The notes: generated by a model not told the origin, from the letters alone. A stretch of 64,000 bases of DNA from an uncultured Halieaceae bacterium (GCA_938074045.1 CALJGI010000011.1:108642-172641); one strand, 5' to 3'. Shown: positions 18,510-29,997, counted from the stretch's first letter. Translations and numbers: made by a program.

Positions 18510-19001
18510 GTGTACGAAATAGGTGAGCTGCTGATTGCCGCAGCGGTGGCGCTGTGTGGCGGGCTGGCGGTTGGGGTATTTGTCGGTAAACAATTTTCCT
18601 CAGACACACAAAAGCAACGCGACATGCAGCGTCAGCTGGAACGTATCAATCAGGAGCAAAAGGAGTATCAGCACGAAGTCGCAGAGCACTTCACTGATAC
18701 CGCCAAACTGCTGCGAAATATGGCCGAGAGCTACCGGGATGTACACAATCATCTGGCCAGTGGTGCCGACAATCTGTGCCGTGAGAACGCGAGCGGCCCG
18801 ATGTTGACGCGACTTCCCGAATCCATGCTCGGCGTTGTCGACAGTGCGCCTGAGGAAGAAGAAACCGCATCCCCGCCGCTGGATTATGCGCCTAAAAGAT
18901 CTCCCTATGAGACCGGCATGCTCAACGAGGAATTCGGCCTCGAAAAACCGGTGGAGGAAGATCTCCCGCTTCCGGCAGATCTACCGCCGGTATTGAGATG
19001 A
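18510..19001 (+). CDS. zapG: Z-ring associated protein ZapG (YhcB, DUF1043)
   Basis: Inner-membrane protein linked to cell division and envelope growth in E. coli. A GTG start at 18510 has GGAG upstream and gives 163 residues. One N-terminal membrane helix (about 6-27, ending with GVFVGKQF) is followed by a coiled coil (about 35-90) with the family pattern HFTDTAKLLRNMAESYRDVHNHLASGA, then a disordered acidic and proline-rich tail. It sits between zapE and the DegS/AlgW gene, the conserved arrangement. Confidence 0.9.
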   Translation: MYEIGELLIAAAVALCGGLAVGVFVGKQFSSDTQKQRDMQRQLERINQEQKEYQHEVAEHFTDTAKLLRNMAESYRDVHNHLASGADNLCRENASGPMLTRLPESMLGVVDSAPEEEETASPPLDYAPKRSPYETGMLNEEFGLEKPVEEDLPLPADLPPVLR

Positions 19002-19052
19002 AGAACAGGCTATTACATACCGCATTCTTCGCAATTTGATGCAAACTGAGGC

Positions 19053-20138
19053 ATGAAACCCTGGTTGAAATTCGCACTATGGCCCTCCGTGTGTGGCCTG
19101 TTGCTTGCCTATATCGTTCTGGATCACCTCGGCAACAGCCTGTTACCGCATAAACGCACAGCGACCAAGACGAGCTTTGCAAATGCCGTAGCACTGGCTG
19201 TGCCGTCTGTAGTTAACATTTATACCACCCAGCGTGTCATCCAAACCCATCCCTGGGCAAAGGATCCGGTGTTACGCCGCTATCTCGGCCGCAATGCACA
19301 GCGCGAGGAAAAGGCACTTCGCTCGCTGGGTTCCGGGGTAATCATGAGTAACACCGGCTACATTCTGAGCAACTATCACGTCATCGCCGGAGCCGAAGAA
19401 ATCCTTGTGCTATTGCACGACGGCAGGGAATTTCTCGCGACCCTTATCGGTGCAGACCCTGACACCGATCTCGCCGTGCTAAAAATCAATGCGAAAAACC
19501 TGAAAGCTATTGCCCTGGGGGTGCCAAAGGCGGCCCGGGTTGGCGACGTTGTGCTGGCAATTGGCAACCCACACGGACTGGGGCATTCGGTGTCTCAGGG
19601 AATAATAAGCGCCACAGGGCGTTACGTTGGCTTCAGTACTTATGAGAACTTCATCCAGACCGACGCCGCAATCAACCGCGGCAATTCCGGGGGTGCACTG
19701 GTCGATACCCAGGGCCAACTTCTGGGCATCAATACGGCGATCTTTACCGACCAGAATGCCTCCTCGGGCATAGCCCTGGCCACCCCGATTGATCTGGCGG
19801 TGGCTATCATGGACGATATTGTGAATTATGGAGAGGTTATACGCGGCTGGCTGGGACTGGAAATCAATACGGTGTTTTCGCGGGAATCCGCCACCGGCGG
19901 CTTACGCATATCTACCACCCACCTAGATGGCCCTGCCGATCGCGCCGGGTTGCGGCAGGGAGATATTATTACGCACATCGACGGTTCAGTGGTTAACGAT
20001 GGTCGCTCCACCATGAATCAAATTGCCATGATGCGGCCCGGGGAAAAAATTGCGGTAGATATTCTCCGTGGAGAAACGCCGATCAATGTCATCGTGGAGC
20101 TGGGGCGACGCCCGAGAGCTCCCACAGTGGAGCGATAG
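19053..20138 (+). CDS. degS: Periplasmic serine protease of the DegS/AlgW type
   Basis: Membrane-anchored protease that starts RseA/MucA cleavage in the envelope stress response. The 361-residue product has one N-terminal membrane segment (about 8-24), a trypsin-like domain with His109 (SNYHV), Asp139 (DTDLAVLK) and Ser212 (RGNSGGAL), and a single PDZ domain at about 250-350. One PDZ and a membrane anchor favour DegS/AlgW over DegP/DegQ. The L3-type loop and position next to zapG fit too. rseA and rpoE are not in the window. Confidence 0.9.
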   Translation: MKPWLKFALWPSVCGLLLAYIVLDHLGNSLLPHKRTATKTSFANAVALAVPSVVNIYTTQRVIQTHPWAKDPVLRRYLGRNAQREEKALRSLGSGVIMSNTGYILSNYHVIAGAEEILVLLHDGREFLATLIGADPDTDLAVLKINAKNLKAIALGVPKAARVGDVVLAIGNPHGLGHSVSQGIISATGRYVGFSTYENFIQTDAAINRGNSGGALVDTQGQLLGINTAIFTDQNASSGIALATPIDLAVAIMDDIVNYGEVIRGWLGLEINTVFSRESATGGLRISTTHLDGPADRAGLRQGDIITHIDGSVVNDGRSTMNQIAMMRPGEKIAVDILRGETPINVIVELGRRPRAPTVER

Positions 20139-20146
20139 CCCTTCTC

Positions 20147-21235
20147 TTAACGCTCGGAGAGACATCGTCTAATGGAATCAATCATGCGACTGTTTTGCTC
20201 CGCTGTTCCCACGGTGAGACGCAGACACTGATCCAGTTTGGGATGCGCTCCATGCAGATTCTTCACCAGAATCCCGTCGTCCCACAAAGCATCGAACAAC
20301 TCTTCGGCCGTCACTTCCTCCGACCTTATCAATAAGAAGTTAGCCTCACTGGGCCACACGTGCAAACCCGCGATGGCCCCAAGAGATATATCCAGTTGAG
20401 CCCTCTCAGCGCGCAAACGGGCCGCCTGCTCCCTGAAGACTTCGAAGTGATCAAGTGCAAACAGAGCACTGGTCTGTGTTAGAAGGTTTATGTTGTAGGG
20501 TAGACGCAGCTTGTTTACTTCTGCCAACAGGTCCGAACGTCCAATCAGCATGCCCAAGCGCAACCCTGCCAAACCCACTTTCGAAAGGGTACGCATCAGT
20601 ACCACATTGGGATATTCCAGCACCCAGGGGAGAAAATCGGCATCCGTGAACGCCGTGTAGGCCTCATCCAGCACAACCAGCCCGGGCGCTGCCTGAATAA
20701 CCGCCCGCAAACGCTCCTCGCTGAATAGATTGCCAGTCGGATTATTGGGCAGCGCGAGAAACAGCAATGCTGGATGATGTTCTCGAAACACCTGCTGCAT
20801 GGCTTCGACATCAAGATCAAAGTCATCATCAAGATCGATGCCACAGAACGCCATCCCGGTAAAACGTGCGACCAATTCATACACTACGAAGCCCGGAGTC
20901 GGCGCGGCAACGGACGCCCCTGCCATCGCCGTGGCCAGCGCGAGCAGTTGTATCAATTCGTCGGAACCGTTACCGAGCAAGACATCCAGCCCTTCAGGAA
21001 CGGACATAACCTCGACAATACGCTTGCGCAGCGCTGCGCTGGAAGCATCCGGGTAGCGATTGATGGCAGCTCCCGCGACCCGCATTTCCTCCATCCACTC
21101 TTCGATCAGGCTGTCTGGCCATCCATAGGGATTCTCCATGGCATCAAGCTTGGTGAGACCGGATTGATCCGGCACATGATAGGCATTAAGTTGCTGTACT
21201 TCTGGGCGCACCCAATCCTGCAACCGCCAGCTCAT
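20147..21235 (-). CDS. hisC: Histidinol-phosphate aminotransferase
   Basis: PLP enzyme converting imidazole acetol phosphate to histidinol phosphate in histidine synthesis. The 362-residue product has [11 protein letters not shown] near the N-terminus, [11 protein letters not shown] near 164-174, [10 protein letters not shown] near 182-191 and the PLP lysine in [14 protein letters not shown] near 215. Its start overlaps the hisD stop by four bases (ATGA), so it is the last gene of a hisG-hisD-hisC operon. Confidence 0.95.
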   Translation of the reverse strand: MSWRLQDWVRPEVQQLNAYHVPDQSGLTKLDAMENPYGWPDSLIEEWMEEMRVAGAAINRYPDASSAALRKRIVEVMSVPEGLDVLLGNGSDELIQLLALATAMAGASVAAPTPGFVVYELVARFTGMAFCGIDLDDDFDLDVEAMQQVFREHHPALLFLALPNNPTGNLFSEERLRAVIQAAPGLVVLDEAYTAFTDADFLPWVLEYPNVVLMRTLSKVGLAGLRLGMLIGRSDLLAEVNKLRLPYNINLLTQTSALFALDHFEVFREQAARLRAERAQLDISLGAIAGLHVWPSEANFLLIRSEEVTAEELFDALWDDGILVKNLHGAHPKLDQCLRLTVGTAEQNSRMIDSIRRCLSER

Positions 21236-22557
21236 TCCCCCTCCCCCGAACTGTCGTTGCGAGTATCGGCCATGCGCAGTTCAGCGGCGCGGGCATGCGC
21301 CTCCAGTGATTCCCCTCGCGCCAAGGGAGATGCTATTGCCCCCAGGGCATTCGCACCCTCCGGACTGCACATCACGATGGACATACGTTTCTGGAAATCG
21401 TAAACACCCAGTGGCGAAGAAAAGCGTGCAGTACCCGAGGTCGGCAACACGTGACTTGGCCCTGCGCAATAATCGCCCAGTACTTCTGCTGTATAGGCGC
21501 CCATGAAAATCGCCCCTGCGTGCTCTATTGCGGGTAACAGGGACTGAGGATAGCGTACTGACAATTCAAGGTGCTCTGGAGCAACTCTGTTGCTGATGGT
21601 GATTGCCTCATCGAGATCCCTGACCTGTATCAGGGCTCCCCTTTGTGCCAGTGACTGACCAATTATTGCGGTGCGCTGCATATCCGGCAACAGGCGCACG
21701 AGCTCTGCTTCAACCTGATCGAGGTAAGTGGGATCAGGGCACAATAAAAGCGCCTGGGCGTCCTCGTCGTGCTCTGCCTGGGAAAACAGGTCCATGGCTA
21801 TCCACTCGGGAGCGGTACTGCCATCGGCGATAATCAGAATCTCCGATGGCCCCGCCAACATGTCCAGCCCTACCTGACCAAACACCTTGCGCTTGGCACT
21901 CGCCACCCAGGCATTGCCCGGGCCAACAATTTTGTCCACCCGCGGTATGGAGCTTGTCCCATAGGCCAGTGCGGCAATTGCCTGGGCACCGCCCACTGTA
22001 TACAAAACATCAACCCCCGCTATTGCAGCGGCCGCCAGCAGTAGTGTATTGCGTTCGCCATCAGGCGTGGGACAGACCATTACAATTTCCCGCACGCCCG
22101 CCACACGAGCCGGAATAGCATTCATCAACACCGTAGATGGATAGCTGGCCTTACCCCCTGGAACATATATACCGACCCGTTCCAGTGGCACTATCTTCTG
22201 TCCCAGCAGCGTGCCATGCTCGTCCTTATACTGCCAGGAATCCTGCAGCTGATGTTCGTGATAGCGCGTCACACGGTCCGACGCCGCGACCAGGGCGACC
22301 CGTTCACGTTCTGGCAGGGACTCCAGAGCATTCTCGAGATCGGCGCGTGTAAGGATTATCTCCGAGGGGCTTGCAAACTGCGTTCTGTCCAGAACGTTGG
22401 TCAACTCCAGCAGTGCTTCGTCACCGCGCTCCCTGATAGACAGGATTATCTCGTCCACTCGAAGTGCCAGAGATTCATCAGCCACGTTATCCCAGTCCAG
22501 CAGACGCTCCAGGTGCGCGTCGAAGTCCGCAGTAGACGTATTAAGTCGGTTGATCAT
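21232..22557 (-). CDS. hisD: Histidinol dehydrogenase
   Basis: NAD- and zinc-dependent enzyme oxidising histidinol to histidine, the last two steps of the pathway. The start is [12 protein letters not shown] (441 residues), which overlaps the 3' end of hisG by 17 bases; an in-frame ATG at 22587 would add ten residues inside hisG. Conserved segments include [43 protein letters not shown] and the [12 protein letters not shown] region. Operon with hisG and hisC. Confidence 0.96.
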   Translation of the reverse strand: MINRLNTSTADFDAHLERLLDWDNVADESLALRVDEIILSIRERGDEALLELTNVLDRTQFASPSEIILTRADLENALESLPERERVALVAASDRVTRYHEHQLQDSWQYKDEHGTLLGQKIVPLERVGIYVPGGKASYPSTVLMNAIPARVAGVREIVMVCPTPDGERNTLLLAAAAIAGVDVLYTVGGAQAIAALAYGTSSIPRVDKIVGPGNAWVASAKRKVFGQVGLDMLAGPSEILIIADGSTAPEWIAMDLFSQAEHDEDAQALLLCPDPTYLDQVEAELVRLLPDMQRTAIIGQSLAQRGALIQVRDLDEAITISNRVAPEHLELSVRYPQSLLPAIEHAGAIFMGAYTAEVLGDYCAGPSHVLPTSGTARFSSPLGVYDFQKRMSIVMCSPEGANALGAIASPLARGESLEAHARAAELRMADTRNDSSGEGE

Positions 22558-23212
22558 AGCAAGCAGTGGATTCAGCCACAGCCTCACTCAGAGCATTGAT
22601 AAGCGATTGAATAGCATCGTGCTGGCTGCGCATAGAGGCTTTGTTCACCACCAACCGCGAACTCACCTCGGCAATCAGCTCAATGGGCTCAAGCCCGTTG
22701 GCCTTCAACGTGTTCCCTGTATCCACCACATCGACAATCAGATCTGCCAAACCCATATTGGGTGCCAATTCCATCGCACCATAGAGCTTGATCACCTCTG
22801 CATGAACACCGCGTTCAGCAAAATACCGTCGGGCGACATTCACAAACTTGGATGCCACTCTTATCCGGTTTCCCATGTCCGGTCTGTCGATACGCCCGGC
22901 CGTCATCAAGCGGCAGCGCGCAATACCCAGATCCAGTGGCTCATACAAACCCTCGCCACCTTGCTCCAGCAACACATCCTTGCCGGTAACGCCGATATCG
23001 GCAGCACCCAGTTTCACATATGTTGGGACATCGCTACCCCGGAGAATCAGCAGACGGAGGTTTTCCTGATTGGTGGCAAAAATCAGTTTACGTGAACTGT
23101 CTATATCTTCGACAGGGCAAATCCCCGCCCGAGCCAGCAGAGGCAGAGTTTCCTTGAGTATGCGACCCTTGGTCAGCGCCAGTGTCAACATTTGAGTTGT
23201 GTTTGATGTCAT
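22541..23212 (-). CDS. hisG: ATP phosphoribosyltransferase, short form
   Basis: Joins ATP and PRPP in the committed step of histidine synthesis. The 223-residue product is the short HisG(S) form, lacking the C-terminal regulatory ACT-like domain. Motifs include [29 protein letters not shown] and [19 protein letters not shown] near the PRPP site. Short HisG is active only with the HisZ regulatory subunit; hisZ is not here and should lie elsewhere, as in Pseudomonas. It starts 3 bases after murA. Confidence 0.95.
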   Translation of the reverse strand: MTSNTTQMLTLALTKGRILKETLPLLARAGICPVEDIDSSRKLIFATNQENLRLLILRGSDVPTYVKLGAADIGVTGKDVLLEQGGEGLYEPLDLGIARCRLMTAGRIDRPDMGNRIRVASKFVNVARRYFAERGVHAEVIKLYGAMELAPNMGLADLIVDVVDTGNTLKANGLEPIELIAEVSSRLVVNKASMRSQHDAIQSLINALSEAVAESTACYDQPT

Positions 23213-23215
23213 CTT

Positions 23216-24478
<1,263 letters not shown>

Positions 24479-24718
24479 TTAAACCTTGGCAGCCCACTCA
24501 CCTGGGGTATAGGTCTTGATATTGACCGCGTGGATAGCTCCACTGGCAATATATTCCGCCAGTACCGCATAGACAATTTGTTGTTTTTTGACCGGCCGTA
24601 AATCCTGAAAAACCTCGCCAATAACGACGATATCGTAATGACTTCCACTCCCAGCCACCTGGACCTCGCAGTTTGCCAGTTCAGTGCGCAGGAGTTGTTC
24701 TATGCCCTCTGGATTCAT
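24479..24718 (-). CDS. ibaG: BolA-family protein IbaG
   Basis: Small BolA-like protein that, with monothiol glutaredoxins, takes part in iron-sulfur handling; E. coli IbaG is acid-responsive. The 79-residue product has the BolA fold with the conserved SHYDIVVIGEVF (invariant-type histidine) and LRPVKKQQIVYAVLAEYI helix. It sits between mlaC and murA. In most relatives mlaB separates it from mlaC; here a 105-base gap remains with no mlaB. Confidence 0.92.
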   Translation of the reverse strand: MNPEGIEQLLRTELANCEVQVAGSGSHYDIVVIGEVFQDLRPVKKQQIVYAVLAEYIASGAIHAVNIKTYTPGEWAAKV

Positions 24719-24823
24719 GGTGTTCCCCGATCATCCCGCGCGCTCCAGACGAGCCAGCGGAGAAAGCGGCGAATTGTAGGAGAAAACGCTGGCAAACGCG
24801 AATCAGAAGCGCATCAAGTCTGT

Positions 24824-25540
24824 TCAGCTCTGCTTGCCGGAGGTCGCTTCTTCCACGTTTTCGCCCACGGATTCAGTGGTGCTGACATCCCAGTTATCTA
24901 TCACGACATTAATGTCACCCCGGTGGTCCCGCATAGCCGATTCAAACTGGTTGCGATAAATTTGACCCAAGTTGATCGATTCGACGATCAGATTTCGGAG
25001 ACGCCAGTCACCGTCTCGATTCTGACGCATGCTGTAGTGAATGACGTAGGGTTTGTCACCACTGCCGAAAATATGCTGGACGACGGTGGCGGATTTACTA
25101 TTGCCTGTCCCACTTTCTTCTGGGGGCAGAATAACCACTCGCGACCCATTAAAAGCGAGCAGTCCCTTACCATAGGTACGCACAAGTCCCAGGCGCATCA
25201 CGTCGCTGAAACGTCCCACCTGCTCACGGAAATGCATCTTTTCCTCATCGCTCATGGCAACGTAGCGACTTTTACTGGCGTATTTCCCCATAACACCCCG
25301 GGCAAAACCCTCAAAATCCACGACTTCATCCAGTACGGCATGAATTTCCTCGTAAAATCGCTGAGGCTCAGTTTCCTGGTATTCCGCTGCTTCGGCCAAA
25401 ATTGTCATGATTCGGTCTGTGGTCGACCCCATTACTTCATGAGCTGACTTTTCTTCTACGGCGTCAACCAGAGCGCTGTACCCAATGACAATACAGAGTA
25501 AAAAACTCGACAATAAACGTGGCCTGTCCGTGGTTCCCAT
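24824..25540 (-). CDS. mlaC: MlaC / Ttg2D-type periplasmic lipid-binding protein
   Basis: In the Mla system MlaC ferries phospholipids between the outer-membrane MlaA complex and the inner-membrane MlaFEDB transporter. The start is the second of two adjacent ATGs (MGTTDRPRLLSSF), spaced six bases from GGGAGG, giving 238 residues with a signal peptide to about residue 26. The MlaC domain follows, with AMSDEEKMHFREQV and DGDWRLRNLIVESINLGQIYRNQF typical of the family. The adjoining mlaF, mlaE, mlaD and mlaB expected in this position are absent, so it is a solitary copy. Confidence 0.88.
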   Translation of the reverse strand: MGTTDRPRLLSSFLLCIVIGYSALVDAVEEKSAHEVMGSTTDRIMTILAEAAEYQETEPQRFYEEIHAVLDEVVDFEGFARGVMGKYASKSRYVAMSDEEKMHFREQVGRFSDVMRLGLVRTYGKGLLAFNGSRVVILPPEESGTGNSKSATVVQHIFGSGDKPYVIHYSMRQNRDGDWRLRNLIVESINLGQIYRNQFESAMRDHRGDINVVIDNWDVSTTESVGENVEEATSGKQS

Positions 25541-25703
25541 CATAGTCCTCCCTTTTCGTTTCCCGTGTGTTTCATAATATCTAAGCTCTGGAAAGTACGG
25601 ATTGTAGCTTATCTCAAAAACCCTTACTCTTGGGACCTGAAACATTAGTCATTAGTTCACACCGTAGCAAATCCCACGGACACAGGTACAGGACCAATTC
25701 AGC

Positions 25704-26684
25704 ATGCTGACAGCGACCCTTGCGATAATTGTGGGATTTGTCGCACTTGTATGGAGCGCCGATTATTTCATAGGAGGTGCTGCATCAATTGCGGAAAGCC
25801 TCGGGATGCAGCCGGTCATTATCGGTCTGACGGTGGTTTCGATAGGCACATCCTCCCCCGAGGCCCTGGTGGCCATCAGCGCAGCGCTAGCGGATGAAAC
25901 AGCCCTCGCGGTGGGCAATGCTCTGGGGTCCAATCTGGCAAATATCGGCCTCGTCATGGGCGTTACCGCGCTCGTTGTACCACTGATAGTGCTACGCACA
26001 GTAATCATTCGCGAACTCCCTATTCTCCTAGTATGCACTATATGCGGTGCTTACGTTTTATACGACAATTACCTGAGTCGCCTGGAAGGCGTGATTTTCC
26101 TGATCATCCTGATCTTGATAATGTGGTTTTTGGTACGTAGCCAGGCCCACGACCCCAACGCAGAGGACGAAGCAGGAGTAGAGGATCTACCGCATTTCCC
26201 CGTCCGTAAAGCCTGGACAGCCTTCCTGGTCGGGTTGATCGTATTGGTCATCAGCTCGAAAGTGCTGGTATGGGGTGCCACCGGCATCGCTGAAGCGCTG
26301 GGGGTAAGCACCTTGGTCATCGGTCTTACCGTGGTGGCCGTCGGTACCAGTCTTCCCGAATTGGCGGCAACGATTGCCAGCGCACTTAAAGGACACGCGG
26401 ATATCGCCATCGGCAATATAATTGGCTCCAACCTGTTCAATCTTCTTGGCGTGATTGCGCTACCAGCCATCATTAACCCATCCATGCTGGAACCGGTGGT
26501 CCTGCACCGCGACTACGCAGCAATGGTAGGAATAACCGTGATTCTGGCCAGCGGTCTCTATTTCAGTTGGTTTTGGCGGCGGAGACAGGAAGGTAAGTGT
26601 GTACACACCGTCGGCCGCCCGGCCGGTGCACTGTTACTGGGGCTCTATGGTCTGTACTATGTGTGGTTGTTTGCGACCACCTGA
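25704..26684 (+). CDS. yrbG: Calcium/sodium antiporter, CaCA family
   Basis: Inner-membrane exchanger of the YrbG type. The 326-residue product is highly hydrophobic, with about ten membrane segments and two inverted alpha-repeats: GLTVVSIGTSSPEALVAIS with GNALGSNLANIG in the first half, and GLTVVAVGTSLPELAATIAS with GNIIGSNLFNLLG in the second. These are the ion-binding signatures of the family. It is divergent from mlaC and 18 bases before kdsD. Substrate preference is inferred from the family. Confidence 0.93.
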   Translation: MLTATLAIIVGFVALVWSADYFIGGAASIAESLGMQPVIIGLTVVSIGTSSPEALVAISAALADETALAVGNALGSNLANIGLVMGVTALVVPLIVLRTVIIRELPILLVCTICGAYVLYDNYLSRLEGVIFLIILILIMWFLVRSQAHDPNAEDEAGVEDLPHFPVRKAWTAFLVGLIVLVISSKVLVWGATGIAEALGVSTLVIGLTVVAVGTSLPELAATIASALKGHADIAIGNIIGSNLFNLLGVIALPAIINPSMLEPVVLHRDYAAMVGITVILASGLYFSWFWRRRQEGKCVHTVGRPAGALLLGLYGLYYVWLFATT

Positions 26685-26702
26685 AGCAACTTACAGACCG
26701 AC

Positions 26703-27674
26703 ATGTCAAAACCTTCTTTTATCGACTCCGCCCGACGAACCATCGCGATGGAAGCGGAATCAGTCTCCGCCCTTAGTGAGCGTATAGATGCTGCATTTGT
26801 CAGTGCCTGCGAGCTACTGTTGGCGTGTCGGGGCCGGGTTGTTGTGACCGGCATGGGGAAATCGGGACACATTGCCACCAAGATTGCCTCCACACTTGCC
26901 AGCACCGGAACTCCAGCGCTATATGTACACCCCGGCGAGGCGAGCCACGGTGATATGGGCATGATTACGGCAGAAGATGTGGTGATCGCCCTGTCCAACT
27001 CTGGTGGGTCCAACGAAATAATCACCCTTCTGCCACTGCTAAAGCGTCTCGGTGTACCACTTGTTGCACTGACCGGTAACCCGGCATCGGATCTGGCAAG
27101 TGCCGCGGACGTCCATCTGGATACGGGTGTTGCGCAGGAGGCTTGTCCACTGGGACTGGCACCTACATCAAGCACCACCGTCAGCCTGGTGATGGGCGAT
27201 GCACTGGCGATCGCCCTATTGGAGGCCCGGGGCTTCACCGCAGACGATTTTGCCTTTTCACATCCTGGTGGGACACTGGGCAAGAGACTGCTGCTAAAGG
27301 TGGTAGATGTCATGCACGCCGGGAACGATATGCCCCGTGTCGAGAGCGGGACCAGCGTGGCCACCGCGTTGATGGAAGTTAACAGCAAGGGCAAAGGCAT
27401 GACCACCGTGGTCGACGCGGAATCTCGACTGGCCGGGGTCTTTACCGATGGCGACCTGCGACGGGCGATCGAACGGAATATCGATATCCACAAAGTGATC
27501 ATCGATGACGTTATGACCATCAACTGCAAAACAGTGACAGCGGACATGCTGGCAGCTGAAGCTCTCAAAATCATGGACGATCACCGGATTGCCGTGCTTG
27601 TGGTGGTTGATGAGACGAATCGCCCCGAAGGAATTATTGACCTCAAAGACCTGCTGCGTTCGGGTGTTGCCTAA
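26703..27674 (+). CDS. kdsD: Arabinose-5-phosphate isomerase
   Basis: Interconverts ribulose 5-phosphate and arabinose 5-phosphate, the precursor of Kdo for lipopolysaccharide. The 323-residue product has an N-terminal SIS sugar-isomerase domain (GRVVVTGMGKSGHIATKIASTL split near 41-63; SNSGGSNEII near 98-107) and two CBS domains from about 205 to the end. The stop overlaps the kdsC start by one base (TAATG), so translation is coupled. Confidence 0.96.
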   Translation: MSKPSFIDSARRTIAMEAESVSALSERIDAAFVSACELLLACRGRVVVTGMGKSGHIATKIASTLASTGTPALYVHPGEASHGDMGMITAEDVVIALSNSGGSNEIITLLPLLKRLGVPLVALTGNPASDLASAADVHLDTGVAQEACPLGLAPTSSTTVSLVMGDALAIALLEARGFTADDFAFSHPGGTLGKRLLLKVVDVMHAGNDMPRVESGTSVATALMEVNSKGKGMTTVVDAESRLAGVFTDGDLRRAIERNIDIHKVIIDDVMTINCKTVTADMLAAEALKIMDDHRIAVLVVVDETNRPEGIIDLKDLLRSGVA

Positions 27675-28186
27675 TGGATTTGAAGCTAGCTCAACTGCGC
27701 ATGCTGGCACTGGATGTCGATGGCGTCCTGAGTGATGGAAAACTCTATCTTGGCAACAGCGGCGAAGAGATAAAGACTTTTAACATTCAGGATGGACTGG
27801 GCATCAAATTGTTACAGCACAGTGGTGTGATGGTGGCCATCATCACGGGACGAAGCTCTGACATTGTTGCGCGCCGCAGCGCAGAACTGGGTATCAATCA
27901 TGTAATCCAGGGACGGGCAGACAAGCTGGCGGCGCTGACAGAACTTGCAGGGAAACTCACACTATCACTCGCGGAGATCGCTTACATGGGGGATGATCTG
28001 CCTGATCTTGCAGCGATCAAAGCCTGTGGCTGTGGCATGACAGTCGCGGATGGGCATGAATCGGTGCGGGTTGCCGCGGACTGGGTGAGTAGCAGGTGTG
28101 GTGGTGAGGGAGCCGTTCGCGAAGCTTGCGAAGTGATAATACGAGCGCAGGGGAACTGGGACGCCGTGACAGAGGTCTACCAGTAG
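27674..28186 (+). CDS. kdsC: 3-deoxy-D-manno-octulosonate 8-phosphate phosphatase
   Basis: HAD-type phosphatase that releases Kdo from Kdo 8-phosphate. The 170-residue product has the HAD nucleophile motif ALDVDGVLSDGKL at about 12-24, IITGRSS near 56-62, and the C-terminal MGDDLPDLAA motif near 106-115. It is cap-less, as usual for KdsC. Translationally coupled to kdsD and 5 bases ahead of lptC. Confidence 0.96.
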   Translation: MDLKLAQLRMLALDVDGVLSDGKLYLGNSGEEIKTFNIQDGLGIKLLQHSGVMVAIITGRSSDIVARRSAELGINHVIQGRADKLAALTELAGKLTLSLAEIAYMGDDLPDLAAIKACGCGMTVADGHESVRVAADWVSSRCGGEGAVREACEVIIRAQGNWDAVTEVYQ

Positions 28187-28191
28187 CCGCC

Positions 28192-28752
28192 ATGTCCCTG
28201 ATTGTTCGTCTGATGCAAGGTCTACTCACCCTCTCATTGCTGGGCATCATCCTGCAATACCTGATTCTGGGTACGCCAGACATCATCGAAACACCCCCCC
28301 TGGCTGGGCCAGTAGTGGCGGACACTTATCTGGTAGAGGCAAGTAACTGGCAATATGATGATGAGGGCTACAAGAGTACAGAACTGACCGTGACCGTAAT
28401 GGAACACTACTCGGAAGCCGACATTTCCCTTATCAGCAATCCCCGGCTTGCTATCTTTGAGACGGGGAAAGCGGTGTGGTCTGTAACTGCACAAAATGGA
28501 GCGATAGAGGGCGGTGCCGATCGAATCCGGCTCAGCGGTTCCGTTGCCCTGGTCAGCCTGCTGGGCGGCACGCGGTTGAATACAACAGCAATGGATATCT
28601 ATCCAAAATCCAAACTGGCAAGATCAGACAGTACTGTAGAACTGCGCGATGGGAATAGCTTCCTCACCGCCGACACGATGGAAGCAAATCTGGAGCGAGA
28701 TCAGGTTACACTTCGTCAAAACGTCAGAGGTAGTCACGTTGCCACACCGTAA
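28192..28752 (+). CDS. lptC: LPS export protein LptC
   Basis: Single-pass inner-membrane component of the Lpt bridge that takes LPS from LptBFG to LptA. The start is MSLIVRLMQGLLTL, 5 bases after kdsC, giving 186 residues. One N-terminal membrane helix (about 6-24) precedes a beta-jellyroll periplasmic domain with the recognisable TAQNGAIEGGADRIRLSGSV and LTADTMEANLERDQVTLRQNVRG patterns, written here in parts. The 3' end overlaps lptA by 14 bases. Confidence 0.9.
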   Translation: MSLIVRLMQGLLTLSLLGIILQYLILGTPDIIETPPLAGPVVADTYLVEASNWQYDDEGYKSTELTVTVMEHYSEADISLISNPRLAIFETGKAVWSVTAQNGAIEGGADRIRLSGSVALVSLLGGTRLNTTAMDIYPKSKLARSDSTVELRDGNSFLTADTMEANLERDQVTLRQNVRGSHVATP

Positions 28753-29272
28753 AAATTCCATCTTTGCAACGCTGGCCCTGTTGTGCCTGTCAATCTATGG
28801 TGGCGCTGCAGTTGGTCTGCCAGGCGACACCGACCAACCCATCAGAATAGCGGCGGATACCGCGGTTCGCGACGACCGCCGGGGGGTTACCATCTACAGT
28901 GGCAATGTCACGATGGATCAGGGCAGCATGAGAATCTGGGCAGACAAACTGACCGTCCACAACTCGGAGGAAGACATCGACCGAATCGTAGCCCACGGTA
29001 GACCCGCGAGGCTAGAGCACCAGCAGGAGGCAGATAAACAACCGCTTATGGCAACCGGCCGACTGATCGAATACTTTCGCAGTGAGGAGCGCATTCGAAT
29101 ACGCGAGGATGCCGCCCTGGAACAGGATGGTTCCACTGTCCGCAGCGAGCATATTGATTATCTGATACGGGACCGCCTGGTCAAGGCTGAGGGGGGTGAC
29201 AGCGATATCACCGAGAGAGTGGAGGTCACCATTCCTCCTCGCAGCAATTCTGAGACCAGCACCGATCCATGA
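28739..29272 (+). CDS. lptA: LPS transport periplasmic protein LptA
   Basis: Periplasmic bridge protein that carries LPS to LptDE. The start is probably TTG at 28739, inside lptC, with AGAGG eight bases upstream; there is no better start before the signal peptide ([22 protein letters not shown]). This gives 177 residues. The mature part has the OstA-like repeats: [45 protein letters not shown] and the end with LVKAEGG. Overlaps lptB by four bases. Confidence 0.9.
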   Translation: MPHRKNSIFATLALLCLSIYGGAAVGLPGDTDQPIRIAADTAVRDDRRGVTIYSGNVTMDQGSMRIWADKLTVHNSEEDIDRIVAHGRPARLEHQQEADKQPLMATGRLIEYFRSEERIRIREDAALEQDGSTVRSEHIDYLIRDRLVKAEGGDSDITERVEVTIPPRSNSETSTDP

Positions 29273-29997
29273 GTCGGTTGCTGAAAGTTGAGAGTCTCGC
29301 TAAATCCTACGGGCGCAAAGCCGTGGTTGATGACGTTTCCATTGAGATCAAAAGTGGTGAAGTCGTTGGCCTGCTGGGCCCTAATGGCGCTGGAAAAACA
29401 ACCTGCTTTTACATGATAGTGGGACTGATTGCCGCTGACCGGGGACGCATCCTCTTGGATGACGAGGACATAACTACCCTGCCAATTCACGGCCGTGCCA
29501 GAAGAGGTCTGGGATATTTACCCCAGGAAGCCTCCATCTTTCGTAAACTTTCTGTGGCCGACAATATACTGGCCATCCTGGAAACCCGACGCGGCCTCAA
29601 CCGCAAAGCGCGCGCCGCGGCCCTGGAAGAATTGTTGGAGGAATTTCACATCACCCACATTCGCGACAATCTGGGCATGTCATTATCCGGGGGGGAGCGT
29701 CGCCGTGCAGAAATTGCCCGCGCCCTGGCGACAGAGCCCGCCTTCGTACTACTGGATGAACCCTTCGCTGGCGTGGATCCAATATCCGTCAATGACATCA
29801 AGCAGATTATTACCCACCTGCAATCGCGTAACATCGGCGTTCTCATCACTGACCACAACGTCCGAGAAACTCTGGATATCTGCGAACGAGCTTACATTGT
29901 TGGCGAGGGGCACATCATCGCTGCCGGCACGACGAGCGAGATTCTGGACAATCAAAAAGTCCGTGATGTTTATCTGGGGCATCAATTCCGTCTCTGA
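29269..29997 (+). CDS. lptB: LPS export ABC transporter ATP-binding protein LptB
   Basis: ATPase that powers LPS extraction by LptFG from the inner membrane. The 242-residue product has Walker A GPNGAGKT at 37-44, Q-loop in LPQEASIF near 85, signature LSGGERRR near 140 and Walker [13 protein letters not shown] near 160-171. The ATGA overlap with lptA couples translation. lptF and lptG are not in the window, as in most gammaproteobacteria. Confidence 0.97.
   Translation: MSRLLKVESLAKSYGRKAVVDDVSIEIKSGEVVGLLGPNGAGKTTCFYMIVGLIAADRGRILLDDEDITTLPIHGRARRGLGYLPQEASIFRKLSVADNILAILETRRGLNRKARAAALEELLEEFHITHIRDNLGMSLSGGERRRAEIARALATEPAFVLLDEPFAGVDPISVNDIKQIITHLQSRNIGVLITDHNVRETLDICERAYIVGEGHIIAAGTTSEILDNQKVRDVYLGHQFRL

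Noticed and set aside
24638..25447. Plus-strand frame of about 269 codons opposite mlaC and ibaG
   Set aside because: The opposite strand encodes a signal peptide and a full MlaC domain; the plus frame has no family features.
26657..27574. Long minus-strand frame of about 305 codons opposite kdsD
   Set aside because: It lies wholly antisense to kdsD, has low-complexity Ser/Thr/Arg composition, no ribosome binding site and no recognisable domain. It is a shadow of the coding strand.
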